Shown here piece after piece: positions 15,899 through 25,138 of a DNA stretch of 54,829 nt. Under the pieces are notes generated by a model. It saw only the letters and a program-made list of their open reading frames with translations, did no database searches and was not told where the DNA came from. The DNA is from UMGS172 sp045592985 (GTDB lineage Bacteria; Bacillota; Clostridia; Oscillospirales; Acutalibacteraceae): positions 1 through 54,829 of the forward strand of contig JAZNVU010000039.1 in NCBI GenBank assembly GCA_045592985.1, given 5' to 3'. A program made the translations under genes and the position numbers. Each line of letters opens with the position of its first letter. Within the stretch, counting starts at the first letter, position 1.

Positions 15899-18476
15899 AT
15901 TCTTCAGTTTCGTTCTCGATTTCGGGGGTATCGTCGGGTTCTTCAACCTCGGTACCAACGTCGCCGGCATCGGCTTCGGCGGCTTCGGGGTGGTCAGTGA
16001 CCTCGCCCTCGTCATGAACAGCCGTTGCGATTGACAAAATTTTCTCTCCGTCCTCGCTCTTAACCCTCATAACTCTAACTCCCTTTGCAGGACGGGCAAA
16101 TCGGCTGATTTCTTCAACCGGTATGCGGATAATGATACCTCTAGACGAAATCATAATAATATCTTCGTCGTTATCAACCTCGATAACAGCGGCAACATCT
16201 CCGAATTTTGCGGTGCGATAGTTAGTGATACCCTTACCACCTCTCGACTGAACGCGGTAATCATCAAAACTCGAAATTCGGCCATATCCCGTTTCGGTAA
16301 CGGTCAACAACTCATGTCCGTCTTCACAAACAACCATTGCGATAACTTCATCACCCTCGCGGAGTCTGATAGCACGAACACCTCTTGCCGTTCTACCCAT
16401 TTCTCTTGCCTGATTTTCGTTAAATCTGATTGCAAAACCTTTTTTAGAGGCAACAAGTATCTCGTCGTCACCCTTAGTTCTGCAAACGCAAGCAAGTTCG
16501 TCGTCCTCGTCAATGTTAATAGCAATAATACCCGTCTTTCTAACATTCTTAAATGCTTCAATCGACGTTCTCTTAATAGTACCATTTTTGGTAATCATGC
16601 AGACATAGAACGGATTATCAAGGTCAATCTTATTATCAAGTGGCAAAATATTGATAATTTTTTCCTCCGGCATAAGTGGAAGAATATTTACAATATTCAT
16701 ACCCTTACTTGTTCGGCTGCCTTCAGGGATTTCATAAGCCTTAATGCGATACAAACGACCGAGATTACTGAACATCAAAATGTAATCGTGCGACGAGCAG
16801 GTGAACATATTTTCAATAACGTCGCCTTCTCTGGTGGTCATACCGGTAATACCTTTACCACCACGGTGCTGGGTAGAGTAGGTATCCGACGGTAAACGTT
16901 TGATATATCCCTCAACCGTCTTAGTGAGAATACACTCTTCTTCAGGAATAAGGTCTTCAATATCAACCTCGCCCGAAACAGCCGAAATCTCAGTTCTTCT
17001 CTCATCGGCATATTTGTCGCGGAGATTAAGCGACTCAGTCTTTACAATATCAAGTACCTTACTGTGGTCTGCAAGAATTTCCATACATTCCTTGATAAAT
17101 TCGTATTTTTCCTGCAATTCGTCCTCAATCTTCTGTTTTTCCAAACCTGCAAGTTTACCAAGTTGCATTTGAACGATAGCAGTGGTTTGAATATCGTCCA
17201 AATCAAATCTTTCGGCAAGTCTGTCTTTAGATTCGGGAATTGTTTTAGATGTACGGATTATACTTACAACTTCATCGATAAAATCGAGAGCAATTTTAAG
17301 TCCTTCCAAAATGTGGGCTCTTTCCTGAGCCTTTTTCATATCGTAACGGGTTCTGCGCTCGATAATCTCACACTGGAAGTCAATGCAGTTCTGAAGCATG
17401 TCTTTCAGTGTTAAAATTTGAGGTTTTCCATTGACAATAGCAATAAGATTAGCACCGAAAGTAGTCTGCAACTCGGTATACGAATAAAGTTTGTTAAGAA
17501 CAACCTGCGGATTGGCGTCACGCTTAACGTCAACAACGATTCTGATACCGCCGTCACGCTTGGACGAGTAGTCGACTACGTCGTCAATACCCTCAATCCT
17601 CTTTTCGGCTGCAAGGTCGTAAATTTTCTTAACAAGGTCTTTTTTACGGACCTTGTAAGGAATTTCGGTAATAACAATGCGGAATTTACCGTTTCTAGTC
17701 TCCTCTATTTCGGCCTTACCGCGAACAATAATTTTACCCTTACCGGTTGCATATGCGGCTCTGATACCGCTCCTGCCCATAATAATACCGCCGGTCGGGA
17801 AGTCAGGTCCCTTAATAAATTCGCAGATTTCCGACATATCAGCCTCGGGGTTATCGATAAGGCAGCACATACCGTCAATAACCTCGGCAAGATTGTGCGG
17901 AGGTATTTCGGTTGCCATACCAAAGGCAATACCCGAAGAACCGTTTACAAGCAGCTGCGGGAAACGAACGGGAAGAACGGTGGGTTCTTTAAGTCGGTCG
18001 TCGTAGTTAGGTGCAAAATCAACGGTATCTTTTTCAATATCGTCCAACATATGGAGCGACAAGCGATTCATTTTCGACTCGGTGTATCGATAAGCAGCAG
18101 CAGGGTAGCCATCGATATTACCGAAGTTACCGTGACCGTCAATTAAAGGATAACGGAGAGAAAAATCCTGCGCCATACGAACCATTGCATCGTAAACAGA
18201 CGAGTCACCGTGCGGATGGTAACGACCCAAAACAGCACCGACCGTGTCGGCACATTTACGGTATGCTTTATCAGGTGTCAATCCGTTTTCGTACATGGTA
18301 TAAAGTATTCTTCTGTGAACAGGTTTAAGACCGTCTCTTACATCAGGCAAAGCACGTCCGACAAGAACCGACATACCGTACTGAAGCATACTGTTCTTAA
18401 CTTCATCAACAATTTCTACCGGCACAATATTGGTTTCTTCATTACTGGGCCAGTAAACATTTTCCTGTTTAGCCAT
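15897..18476 (-). CDS. gyrA: DNA gyrase subunit A
   Basis: 859 residues. The winged-helix and tower domains carry the active-site tyrosine in RYTES (Y131), followed by the six-bladed C-terminal wrapping domain and an acidic tail rich in E and D. The quinolone region reads YHPHGDSSVYDAMVRMAQ, with Ser and Asp at the positions equivalent to E. coli 83 and 87, so no classical resistance change is seen. The GyrA box reads QHRGGKG instead of Q(R/K)RGG(R/K)G, and a second copy, QSRGGKG, occurs near the C-terminus. With GyrB it introduces negative supercoils. GGAAAGGAGAGAATAAA precedes the ATG, and gyrB ends 17 bp upstream. Confidence 0.97.
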   Translation of the reverse strand: MAKQENVYWPSNEETNIVPVEIVDEVKNSMLQYGMSVLVGRALPDVRDGLKPVHRRILYTMYENGLTPDKAYRKCADTVGAVLGRYHPHGDSSVYDAMVRMAQDFSLRYPLIDGHGNFGNIDGYPAAAYRYTESKMNRLSLHMLDDIEKDTVDFAPNYDDRLKEPTVLPVRFPQLLVNGSSGIAFGMATEIPPHNLAEVIDGMCCLIDNPEADMSEICEFIKGPDFPTGGIIMGRSGIRAAYATGKGKIIVRGKAEIEETRNGKFRIVITEIPYKVRKKDLVKKIYDLAAEKRIEGIDDVVDYSSKRDGGIRIVVDVKRDANPQVVLNKLYSYTELQTTFGANLIAIVNGKPQILTLKDMLQNCIDFQCEIIERRTRYDMKKAQERAHILEGLKIALDFIDEVVSIIRTSKTIPESKDRLAERFDLDDIQTTAIVQMQLGKLAGLEKQKIEDELQEKYEFIKECMEILADHSKVLDIVKTESLNLRDKYADERRTEISAVSGEVDIEDLIPEEECILTKTVEGYIKRLPSDTYSTQHRGGKGITGMTTREGDVIENMFTCSSHDYILMFSNLGRLYRIKAYEIPEGSRTSKGMNIVNILPLMPEEKIINILPLDNKIDLDNPFYVCMITKNGTIKRTSIEAFKNVRKTGIIAINIDEDDELACVCRTKGDDEILVASKKGFAIRFNENQAREMGRTARGVRAIRLREGDEVIAMVVCEDGHELLTVTETGYGRISSFDDYRVQSRGGKGITNYRTAKFGDVAAVIEVDNDEDIIMISSRGIIIRIPVEEISRFARPAKGVRVMRVKSEDGEKILSIATAVHDEGEVTDHPEAAEADAGDVGTEVEEPDDTPEIENETEE

Positions 18477-18493
18477 TTTATTCTCTCCTTTCC

Positions 18494-20434
18494 TTAAATA
18501 TCAAGATCGGTAGCAAATACCGCGTTTTCTTCAATAAACAATTTTCTGGGTTCAACATCATCACCCATAAGCATGGTAAAGGTTGCATCGGCAAGTTCTG
18601 CATCCGACATGGTAACTCTAAGCATTGTACGTTTTTCAGGGTCAAGAGTTGTTTCCCAAAGTTGGTCGGGGTCCATTTCACCAAGACCTTTATATCGCTG
18701 AACATCAGCAGTACCGCCAAGTTTTTCTATATACATTGCTTTTTCTTCATCGGTAAATGCATCAAAATGCTGTTTTCCTTTAGAAACACGGTACAAAGGC
18801 GGCTGTGCTAGATAAACATGTCCCGTTTCGATAAGTTGTGGCATATATCTGAAGAAGAAGGTAAGTAAAAGTGTTCTAATATGGCTACCGTCAACGTCAG
18901 CATCGGCCATAATTACAATTTTATCATAACGAAGTTTTTCAATATCAAAGTTTTCACCTATTCCCGTGCCAAGTGCAACAATAACAGGTGTCAATTTATC
19001 ATTTCCGTAAACCTTATCGTCTCTTGCTTTTTCAACGTTGAGCATTTTACCCCAAAGAGGTAATATTGCCTGATAGGTTGAGTTTCTTCCCTCAACAGCC
19101 GAACCACCGGCAGAATCTCCCTCAACGATAAATATTTCGGTCTTTGTCGGGTCGTCCGAAATACAGTCGGGAAGTTTTTCGGGCATTCTTGTTTTTCCGC
19201 CGATTCCGGCTTTATTTCGGCTGGCATCTCTTGCTTTTTGGGCGGCTTCTCTAGCATTTGAAGAAGCAATTGATTTATCAATAATAATCTTTGCTTCCCC
19301 AGGATGCTCGCCTAAATATTCATAAAGTTTTTCATTTACAAGGTCGCGGACAAGTTTACCTATTGAAGTATTACCGAGTTTTGCTTTAGTCTGGCTTTCA
19401 AACTGAGCATCGGAAAGTTTTACAGATACAACAGCAACCAAACCTTCGGTAATATCTTCACCTTTAAGTCTGGGATTTCCTTCTTTCAGATGTTTAAAAT
19501 CAAAGGCATATTTATTAACGGTATTGGCAAGACTTTGTCTGAATCCCTGTTCGTGAGTACCGCCGTCAACTGTATAAAGAGTATTAGCAAACGACATAAT
19601 TTTAGAGTCATATGCCGTCGACCAAAGCATAGCGATTTCTGCAGTCTGATCCTCTTTTGCAACCGAAAGATAAATAACCTCATTATTAAGGCTTTCTTTT
19701 TTCATACCTTCAAGTAAGAACTCAACGTATGATTTTACACCGCCTTCATAATGAAATTCATCATTTTTCGGCTCAAAAACATCGGTTCTGAGGTCTTGAA
19801 GAATTATTCTTATACCGGCATTAAGAAAAGCCTGTTCACGAAGTCGGGTTTTAAGTGTATCGTAATCATAAGTAGTAGTATCAGTAAAGATAGAGGGGTC
19901 AGGTTTAAAGGTAACGGTTGTACCTGTTTCGGTAGTATCACCAATAATTTCAAGATTTGTGGCAATAGCACCTTTTTCATATCTTTGTTTATGGATATGA
20001 GTACCGTCTTTTACTTCAACCTCAAGCCAACTGGAAAGTGCGTTAACAACCGAGGCACCAACACCGTGGAGTCCTCCCGAAACTTTATATCCGCTACCGC
20101 CGAATTTACCACCTGCGTGTAAAATAGTAAATACAACCTGAACAGTAGGAATACCTTTCTGAGGATGAATACCAACAGGAATACCACGGCCGTTATCAAT
20201 AACCTTGATAATACCGTCATCATGCAATTCGACAATAATTTTGTCGCAATATCCTGCTAATGCCTCGTCAATAGAGTTATCCACAATCTCATACACAAGA
20301 TGGTGAAGACCTCTCTCTCCGGTTGAACCGATGTACATACCGGGACGTTTTCTTACAGCTTCCAATCCCTCAAGAACCTGTATTGAACTTTCGTCATAAT
20401 TTTCGGTTACCGGAGTGTTTAAATCGTTACTCAT
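18494..20434 (-). CDS. gyrB: DNA gyrase subunit B
   Basis: 646 residues from the ATG at 20434, chosen because AAAGGAG lies just before it; the upstream in-frame ATG at 20458 precedes that site. The GHKL ATPase domain is seen in VRKRPGMYIGSTGERGLHHL and EIVDNSIDEA; the TOPRIM domain carries EGDSAGGSA and the metal-binding DADVDGSHI. It supplies ATP hydrolysis and the DNA gate metal site to gyrase. Its length is typical for Firmicutes GyrB. It sits in the dnaA-gyrA cluster upstream of gyrA. Confidence 0.97.
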   Translation of the reverse strand: MSNDLNTPVTENYDESSIQVLEGLEAVRKRPGMYIGSTGERGLHHLVYEIVDNSIDEALAGYCDKIIVELHDDGIIKVIDNGRGIPVGIHPQKGIPTVQVVFTILHAGGKFGGSGYKVSGGLHGVGASVVNALSSWLEVEVKDGTHIHKQRYEKGAIATNLEIIGDTTETGTTVTFKPDPSIFTDTTTYDYDTLKTRLREQAFLNAGIRIILQDLRTDVFEPKNDEFHYEGGVKSYVEFLLEGMKKESLNNEVIYLSVAKEDQTAEIAMLWSTAYDSKIMSFANTLYTVDGGTHEQGFRQSLANTVNKYAFDFKHLKEGNPRLKGEDITEGLVAVVSVKLSDAQFESQTKAKLGNTSIGKLVRDLVNEKLYEYLGEHPGEAKIIIDKSIASSNAREAAQKARDASRNKAGIGGKTRMPEKLPDCISDDPTKTEIFIVEGDSAGGSAVEGRNSTYQAILPLWGKMLNVEKARDDKVYGNDKLTPVIVALGTGIGENFDIEKLRYDKIVIMADADVDGSHIRTLLLTFFFRYMPQLIETGHVYLAQPPLYRVSKGKQHFDAFTDEEKAMYIEKLGGTADVQRYKGLGEMDPDQLWETTLDPEKRTMLRVTMSDAELADATFTMLMGDDVEPRKLFIEENAVFATDLDI

Positions 20435-20469
20435 TTTTTTCTCCTTTTTTATAAACATCTTTTATAAAT

Positions 20470-20730
20470 TTAAAAAGTAAATTTTTTCCTCAATCTATGT
20501 TGTAAAGTAATTGAAGAAAGTTGTGAAATATAAACGATAACCTCACCGTTTTCTTTACAAACAACAAAAGATTTTGGTAATTCATAAGAAACGTTAATTA
20601 CTTTTCCTTCTTTTTGAGCCTTATTTAAAAAATCTCTAGAAAATTTTGAAACGGTAGATGTATCCATATCAAAAATACCGATAATATTTTTAGTATTGAC
20701 AACTCGTTCATTTCCTAAATGAAGATACAT
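20470..20730 (-). CDS. remB: RemA/RemB-family regulator (DUF370, YaaB-like)
   Basis: 86 residues, beginning MYLHLGNERVVNTKNIIGIF, the signature of the DUF370 proteins encoded between recF and gyrB in Bacillus (yaaB/remB). RemA and RemB promote biofilm matrix gene expression in Bacillus subtilis; a role here is inferred from family and position only. It follows recF after eight bases, with AGGTGATTTT before the ATG. Confidence 0.85.
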   Translation of the reverse strand: MYLHLGNERVVNTKNIIGIFDMDTSTVSKFSRDFLNKAQKEGKVINVSYELPKSFVVCKENGEVIVYISQLSSITLQHRLRKKFTF

Positions 20731-20738
20731 AAAATCAC

Positions 20739-21824
20739 CTATAAAACGTTTGAAGATTTTAAAATACCGTTTTCAATTTCAAAAATTTTACCTTTTTCAA
20801 GTCCGGCTATATTTGAAGGGTCACAGCAGGTAATAAACACCTGCCAATCACAAATATGATTTAAAATATAATTCTGACGGTCGGGGTCAAGTTCGCTCAT
20901 AACATCATCAAGTAAAGCAACCGGCTTTTTCCCTGTTATTTCTGAAATAACTTCGGATTCTGCTAATTTTAAAGCTAAGGCAGCACTGCGTTTTTGACCT
21001 TGTGAACCAAAATTTCTAGCACTGATTCCGTTAATTTTAATATCTATATCATCACGATGTGGACCGACAGAAGTAGATAAAGTTTGTATATCTGCATTAA
21101 AAGAATCCTTTAAAAGGGCTTTAAATTCTTCTTTATCTTTTGAAGCAGTTGTTGCATAAATAACTTCAATATGCTCTTTTCCACCAGAAATACCGTTATA
21201 AATTAACGGTACAAATTTCTTTAAATGTTCAACAAATTTTTCTCTGTAACATATTATTTCAGAGCCTAATTCAGCAATTTCCGATTCAAAATCTTCTAAA
21301 AATTCACTTAAATTAGGGTTGAATTTAATCTCTTTTAAAATTTTATTCCTTTGGTCAACTGCCCTTAAATATCTTTTTGAAATATCAATATATTTTGGAT
21401 AAAGTTGAAAAATAGCAGTATCTAAAAATTTTCTTCTGAATGAAGGTCCGTCTTTAATAATATTGAGGTCATTAGGTGAAAAAACAATAGAATAAATTTT
21501 ACCGGCAATTTTAGATGCTGCACCCAAAGGAACATCATTTAAAACTGCAGTTCTTGATTTTTCAATATCAATAACACATGATTGGTCACGCTCATCATCA
21601 AAAAATTCAAGTTTAATTTTTGATTTTTCAGAGCCGAAACGAATCATTTCGGTGTCTTTTGAGCCTCTGAAACTTTTTGCGCCCGTAAAACACCATAAAG
21701 CCTCTAAAATACTCGTTTTTCCTTGAGCATTTTGACCGTAAATAACATTAATTCCGTCAGAAGGAAAAATCTCCAAATTTTCAATATTTCTAAAATTTGA
21801 AATTTCTAATTTTTTAAATTTCAT
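20739..21824 (-). CDS. recF: DNA replication/repair protein RecF
   Basis: 361 residues, SMC-like ABC ATPase. Walker A is GQNAQGKTSILEA (about residue 30), the signature is GSQGQKRSAALALKLAE and Walker B is PVALLDDVMSELD. RecF with RecO and RecR loads RecA at gapped DNA. The start overlaps the rlbA stop by four bases (ATGA), which indicates coupling. Confidence 0.95.
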   Translation of the reverse strand: MKFKKLEISNFRNIENLEIFPSDGINVIYGQNAQGKTSILEALWCFTGAKSFRGSKDTEMIRFGSEKSKIKLEFFDDERDQSCVIDIEKSRTAVLNDVPLGAASKIAGKIYSIVFSPNDLNIIKDGPSFRRKFLDTAIFQLYPKYIDISKRYLRAVDQRNKILKEIKFNPNLSEFLEDFESEIAELGSEIICYREKFVEHLKKFVPLIYNGISGGKEHIEVIYATTASKDKEEFKALLKDSFNADIQTLSTSVGPHRDDIDIKINGISARNFGSQGQKRSAALALKLAESEVISEITGKKPVALLDDVMSELDPDRQNYILNHICDWQVFITCCDPSNIAGLEKGKIFEIENGILKSSNVL

Positions 21825-22033
21825 TCCGCCAAAACCTTGACTTTATTACCATCAAATTCGACAATTTCTCCGCCGCGAAGTTTCTTTCCTCGCATAAGAC
21901 AAACTTCTCCATCAACTTTAACCAAACCTTCTAAAATAACGGCTTTTGCCTGACCGCCTGTTACAACAAGACCAGAAAATTTTAAAAGGTCGTCTAATTT
22001 TATATATTCGGTGTGAATTTTAATATTTTCCAT
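21821..22033 (-). CDS. rlbA: S4-domain protein RlbA (YaaA-like)
   Basis: 70 residues, essentially a single S4 RNA-binding domain: YIKLDDLLKFSGLVVTGGQA followed by LVKVDGEVCLMRGKKLRGGE. The dnaN-rlbA-recF order is conserved in Firmicutes; the protein is thought to act with ribosomes or RNA, but its role is not settled. It overlaps dnaN (TAATG) and recF (ATGA). Confidence 0.9.
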   Translation of the reverse strand: MENIKIHTEYIKLDDLLKFSGLVVTGGQAKAVILEGLVKVDGEVCLMRGKKLRGGEIVEFDGNKVKVLAE

Positions 22034-23142
22034 TATTCTGCCTTCAATCTGGTGGGCATCATCATGTAAAGATAATCATCGCCCTCTGAGGGTTTAATAA
22101 TTATTACCGAGAAAGGACCGTTAAAATTAATAACGGTTTCATCAGTTTCGCAAGCCTTTAATGCATCAAGTAAATAACGGCTGTTTATACCAATTTCAAA
22201 AGCGTCACCGTTTATTTCTACTTTATAAGTATCGGTTGCACGGCCCAAACCGGTAGAACAAGAGAAAACAATTTCATTTTCACCAATATTACACCTCGTG
22301 GGAGTTTTAAGATGGTCATTGATAATAAGTGAAATTCTTTCAATAATCGAAATAAGTTCTTTTGTGCTGACTTTAACGGTAGTTGCAAAAGAATTGGGAA
22401 TAGTTTTCTTATAATCGAAAAATTCACCTTCAATTTTACGTGAAATAACGGTATAACCGTCAACACACATGGAAACATGACGTTTTCCGACAAAGAATTC
22501 AATATCTTCATTTTCTTCATTTATAATTTTTACCGTTTCGCTGATTGTTTTTGCGGCAATAACAAACGAAGTATTGGCACCTATATTAATTTTTTCTTTT
22601 CTTACAGCAAGTCTGAATCCGTCAACACCAACCATACTCATTTCATCATCTTTAATATCAAATAAAAGACCTGAATATATAGGAGGTTTTTGAAGGTCGG
22701 GAGAAGCAGCAGCAAAAATAGTCTGCCTTACCATGTTTTTAAGGCTTTCACCGGGAATAATAATTTTTTCACTGTCTTCAACAGTCGGCATCTCAGGAAA
22801 ATCTTCTGTTGGCATACCTAAAACATCAAAAACCGAAGAACCGCACTTAATTTTACATACAAGACGGTCATTAACCTCGAAAGAAACATTTTCATCCGAC
22901 ATACTTCTTAAAATATCACCTAACAACTTTGCTTTAAAAACAATACTTCCTTCTTCGGCGCAGGTAATATCAATAGTTTTGGTCATACCTATTTCAAGGT
23001 TATATGCCATCATTTTAAGACCGTCTTTTGTTGCGGTCATATGAATACCTTCCAAAACAGGATATGTAGCCTTAGTAGCCACTGCACGTGATAAATTTGT
23101 AACTGCGTCGCATAATTTTTCGCGAGAAACCAAAAATCTCAT
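22033..23142 (-). CDS. dnaN: DNA polymerase III beta sliding clamp
   Basis: 369 residues with three clamp folds. The N-terminus MRFLVSREKLCDAVTNLSRA and the C-terminal YLYMMMPTRL tail are typical. The homodimer encircles DNA and tethers polymerase and other proteins. GGAGG lies ten bases before the ATG. A 253-bp spacer with DnaA-box-like sites separates it from dnaA. Confidence 0.97.
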   Translation of the reverse strand: MRFLVSREKLCDAVTNLSRAVATKATYPVLEGIHMTATKDGLKMMAYNLEIGMTKTIDITCAEEGSIVFKAKLLGDILRSMSDENVSFEVNDRLVCKIKCGSSVFDVLGMPTEDFPEMPTVEDSEKIIIPGESLKNMVRQTIFAAASPDLQKPPIYSGLLFDIKDDEMSMVGVDGFRLAVRKEKINIGANTSFVIAAKTISETVKIINEENEDIEFFVGKRHVSMCVDGYTVISRKIEGEFFDYKKTIPNSFATTVKVSTKELISIIERISLIINDHLKTPTRCNIGENEIVFSCSTGLGRATDTYKVEINGDAFEIGINSRYLLDALKACETDETVINFNGPFSVIIIKPSEGDDYLYMMMPTRLKAE

Positions 23143-23395
23143 TTTTTTAAAACCTCCGCTTTTTATTATTAATTAATAATAGTTATAGTATTAGTTTGGT
23201 TGATAATGGGGATAACTGATAAAAACCCTGATACCATGCGAAAAAACACTGAAATTTTTACTAACTTTTTCCTAACAGTTTTAACAGAAAATTTTTACCT
23301 TAATTTTTATCAACAAGGTATGTTTAAAACTTTCTGTTAAAACCTGTTGAAATGTGGAAAACTTTAGGTTGTTATGTCAACCAATGTAACCAGTG
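23143..23395. promoter_or_regulatory. dnaA-dnaN spacer with DnaA-box-like sites (part of oriC)
   Basis: Candidate boxes near TTATCCACA: TTATCAACC (minus, 23198-23206) directly next to TTATCCCCA (minus, 23207-23215), TTATCAACA (plus, 23307-23315) and TTTTCCACA (minus, 23353-23361). The stretch is AT-rich, and TTTCTGTTAAAA-type segments repeat. In many Firmicutes DnaA boxes flank dnaA on both sides. Which half unwinds is not visible. Confidence 0.65.
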
Positions 23396-24694
23396 TTAAG
23401 ATTTAACATTTTTCATTATATCGTCGATAAGTTTTTTCTCCGATTCATTATTTTTAAGGAGTTTTTTAATCTTTTCAACGGTATAAAGAATTGTTGTGTG
23501 GTCTTTAGAGAATTTTTTACCTATCTCAGTAGAAGACATGTCCATCATCTGGTGAACAATATAGATTGAAACCTGTCTTGCAAATGCAATGTCTGCCGAT
23601 TTCTTTTTAGAAAATATATCTTCAATAGAAACATTATATGTTCTTGAAACTTCATTTACTATTCGGTCTACAGTAATAGGATCGGGTAACGACTCGTGAA
23701 CCACATCACGAATATATCCTTGAATAAGAGGTAATGACACGTTATTTGAATGAATGGTAACGTATGCGTAAAGTTTCTTAATAATTCCTTCAAGTTGACG
23801 AACGTTACTTTTAATCTGTTCTGCAATATAGTAAATAATATCGTCACTTAAATTTACTCCGTATTGTTCGGCTTTGGATTTTAAAATACCAACCCTTGTT
23901 TCAAAGTCGGGAGTAGACATGTCAGCCAAAATTCCGCTTTCGAAACGAGACCTGATACGGTCTTCAAGTGTATTAATTTCTTTAGGCGAACGGTCAGAAG
24001 TGACAATTATTTGTTTTTCAGGGTAGAGTGAATTAAAGGTATTAAAAAATTCTTCCTGAGCGTAATCTTTACCTGCAATAAAATGAATATCGTCAATAAG
24101 CAAAACGTCTACCGAACGAAATCTCTCGTGAAAAATTTCGGTTGACTGATTACGGATAGCCTGAATCAGTTCATTTGTAAACTCTTCACCGGTGATAAAC
24201 ATAATGTTATATGTTGGATAATTCTTTTTTATGCTGTTTTTAATTGCTTTTACAAGGTGGGTCTTACCAACACCCGAATTTCCGTAAATAAAAAGTGGGT
24301 TATAAATGTTGGCAGAGGGCTTTTCAGCAACAGCCATGGCAGCAGCATGAGCAAATTTGTTTGAAGAACCGACAATGAAATTATCAAAAGTATATCCCTC
24401 ATCGGTACCGATAACTTCGGTTTGTACAGGTTCATCTTCCTTAACCGAAATATCAATTTTCATAGGAATTCCGCAAGTTTCCTCACAGGCTCTCTCTAAA
24501 ATTGCCTTGTAATAAAGGTCTATAGTTTTCTTTTTATAATCATTGTTGGTGGTCAATGAAAAAATACCGTTATCAGTCGATACTGGTACAAGGTCTAAAA
24601 TCCAGGTTTTAAGTCCCACTTCAGAAATTTTTTCGGTTTCAAGACAATTTGTGCAAATGTTGTTCCATAATTCATTAATGGAATTAATTGACAT
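23396..24694 (-). CDS. dnaA: Chromosomal replication initiator DnaA
   Basis: 432 residues from the ATG at 24694. The first in-frame ATG (24703) sits one base from the AAAGGA site, too close, while the second is ten bases away. Domain I is at the N-terminus; the AAA+ domain has Walker A GNSGVGKTHLV and Walker B VLLIDDIHFI; domain IV has the DnaA-box reading helix with KDHTTILYTVEKI. ATP-DnaA binds oriC and melts the origin. It is the first gene of the leftward dnaA-dnaN-rlbA-recF-remB-gyrB-gyrA cluster. Confidence 0.97.
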   Translation of the reverse strand: MSINSINELWNNICTNCLETEKISEVGLKTWILDLVPVSTDNGIFSLTTNNDYKKKTIDLYYKAILERACEETCGIPMKIDISVKEDEPVQTEVIGTDEGYTFDNFIVGSSNKFAHAAAMAVAEKPSANIYNPLFIYGNSGVGKTHLVKAIKNSIKKNYPTYNIMFITGEEFTNELIQAIRNQSTEIFHERFRSVDVLLIDDIHFIAGKDYAQEEFFNTFNSLYPEKQIIVTSDRSPKEINTLEDRIRSRFESGILADMSTPDFETRVGILKSKAEQYGVNLSDDIIYYIAEQIKSNVRQLEGIIKKLYAYVTIHSNNVSLPLIQGYIRDVVHESLPDPITVDRIVNEVSRTYNVSIEDIFSKKKSADIAFARQVSIYIVHQMMDMSSTEIGKKFSKDHTTILYTVEKIKKLLKNNESEKKLIDDIMKNVKS

Positions 24695-25138
24695 ATTTTT
24701 CATGTCCTTTCAAAATATTTTAAAGGATAATATTAAGTTTTAATTTAAGCCGAGTAGGTGGTCGAAAAAGTAATTTTTTAAAGACTAAAGCCACAACCGT
24801 CGGCATATAAAAAATAGCCAAGATTTTAATTTTTAAAAACGGTATTAAAGGGCTTAAAATAGTGACATTAGTCGGCTTAAATCTACTGTAAAATTGGGAT
24901 AAAGTGCAGTTTCCGAAACTTTCCCAATTACACTAAAAATTGTACCACATTTTTATCACCAAATCAAGCAAAATCGGTGGAAAATTAGACTTAAAAACAC
25001 ATAAAAATAACCAAAAATTCGGGTACTTTTTTTACGTCCTCATTTTTCATTTAAAAGTTGGTACAACGTTGCAGAAACATTTTAAATTTTAGCAAAACAA
25101 GAAAAATAAAAAGCAGTTTGTCTGCATATATTTTAAGC
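24695..25138. promoter_or_regulatory. AT-rich region upstream of dnaA (candidate oriC half)
   Basis: 444 bp without coding content, between divergent dnaA and the spoVB-like gene. It holds degenerate DnaA-box-like sites: TTATCCCAA (minus, 24894-24902), TTATCACCA (plus, 24953-24961) and TTTTCCACC (minus, 24976-24984). It also has a spaced inverted repeat, TTTAAGCCGA (24744-24753) with TCGGCTTAAA (24872-24881). The dnaA promoter must lie here, but no single -35/-10 pair stands out. Confidence 0.5.

Noticed and set aside
17418..18146. 242-codon open frame on the plus strand inside gyrA
   Set aside because: It is antisense to the conserved gyrase core, has no ribosome binding site and no recognisable domain.
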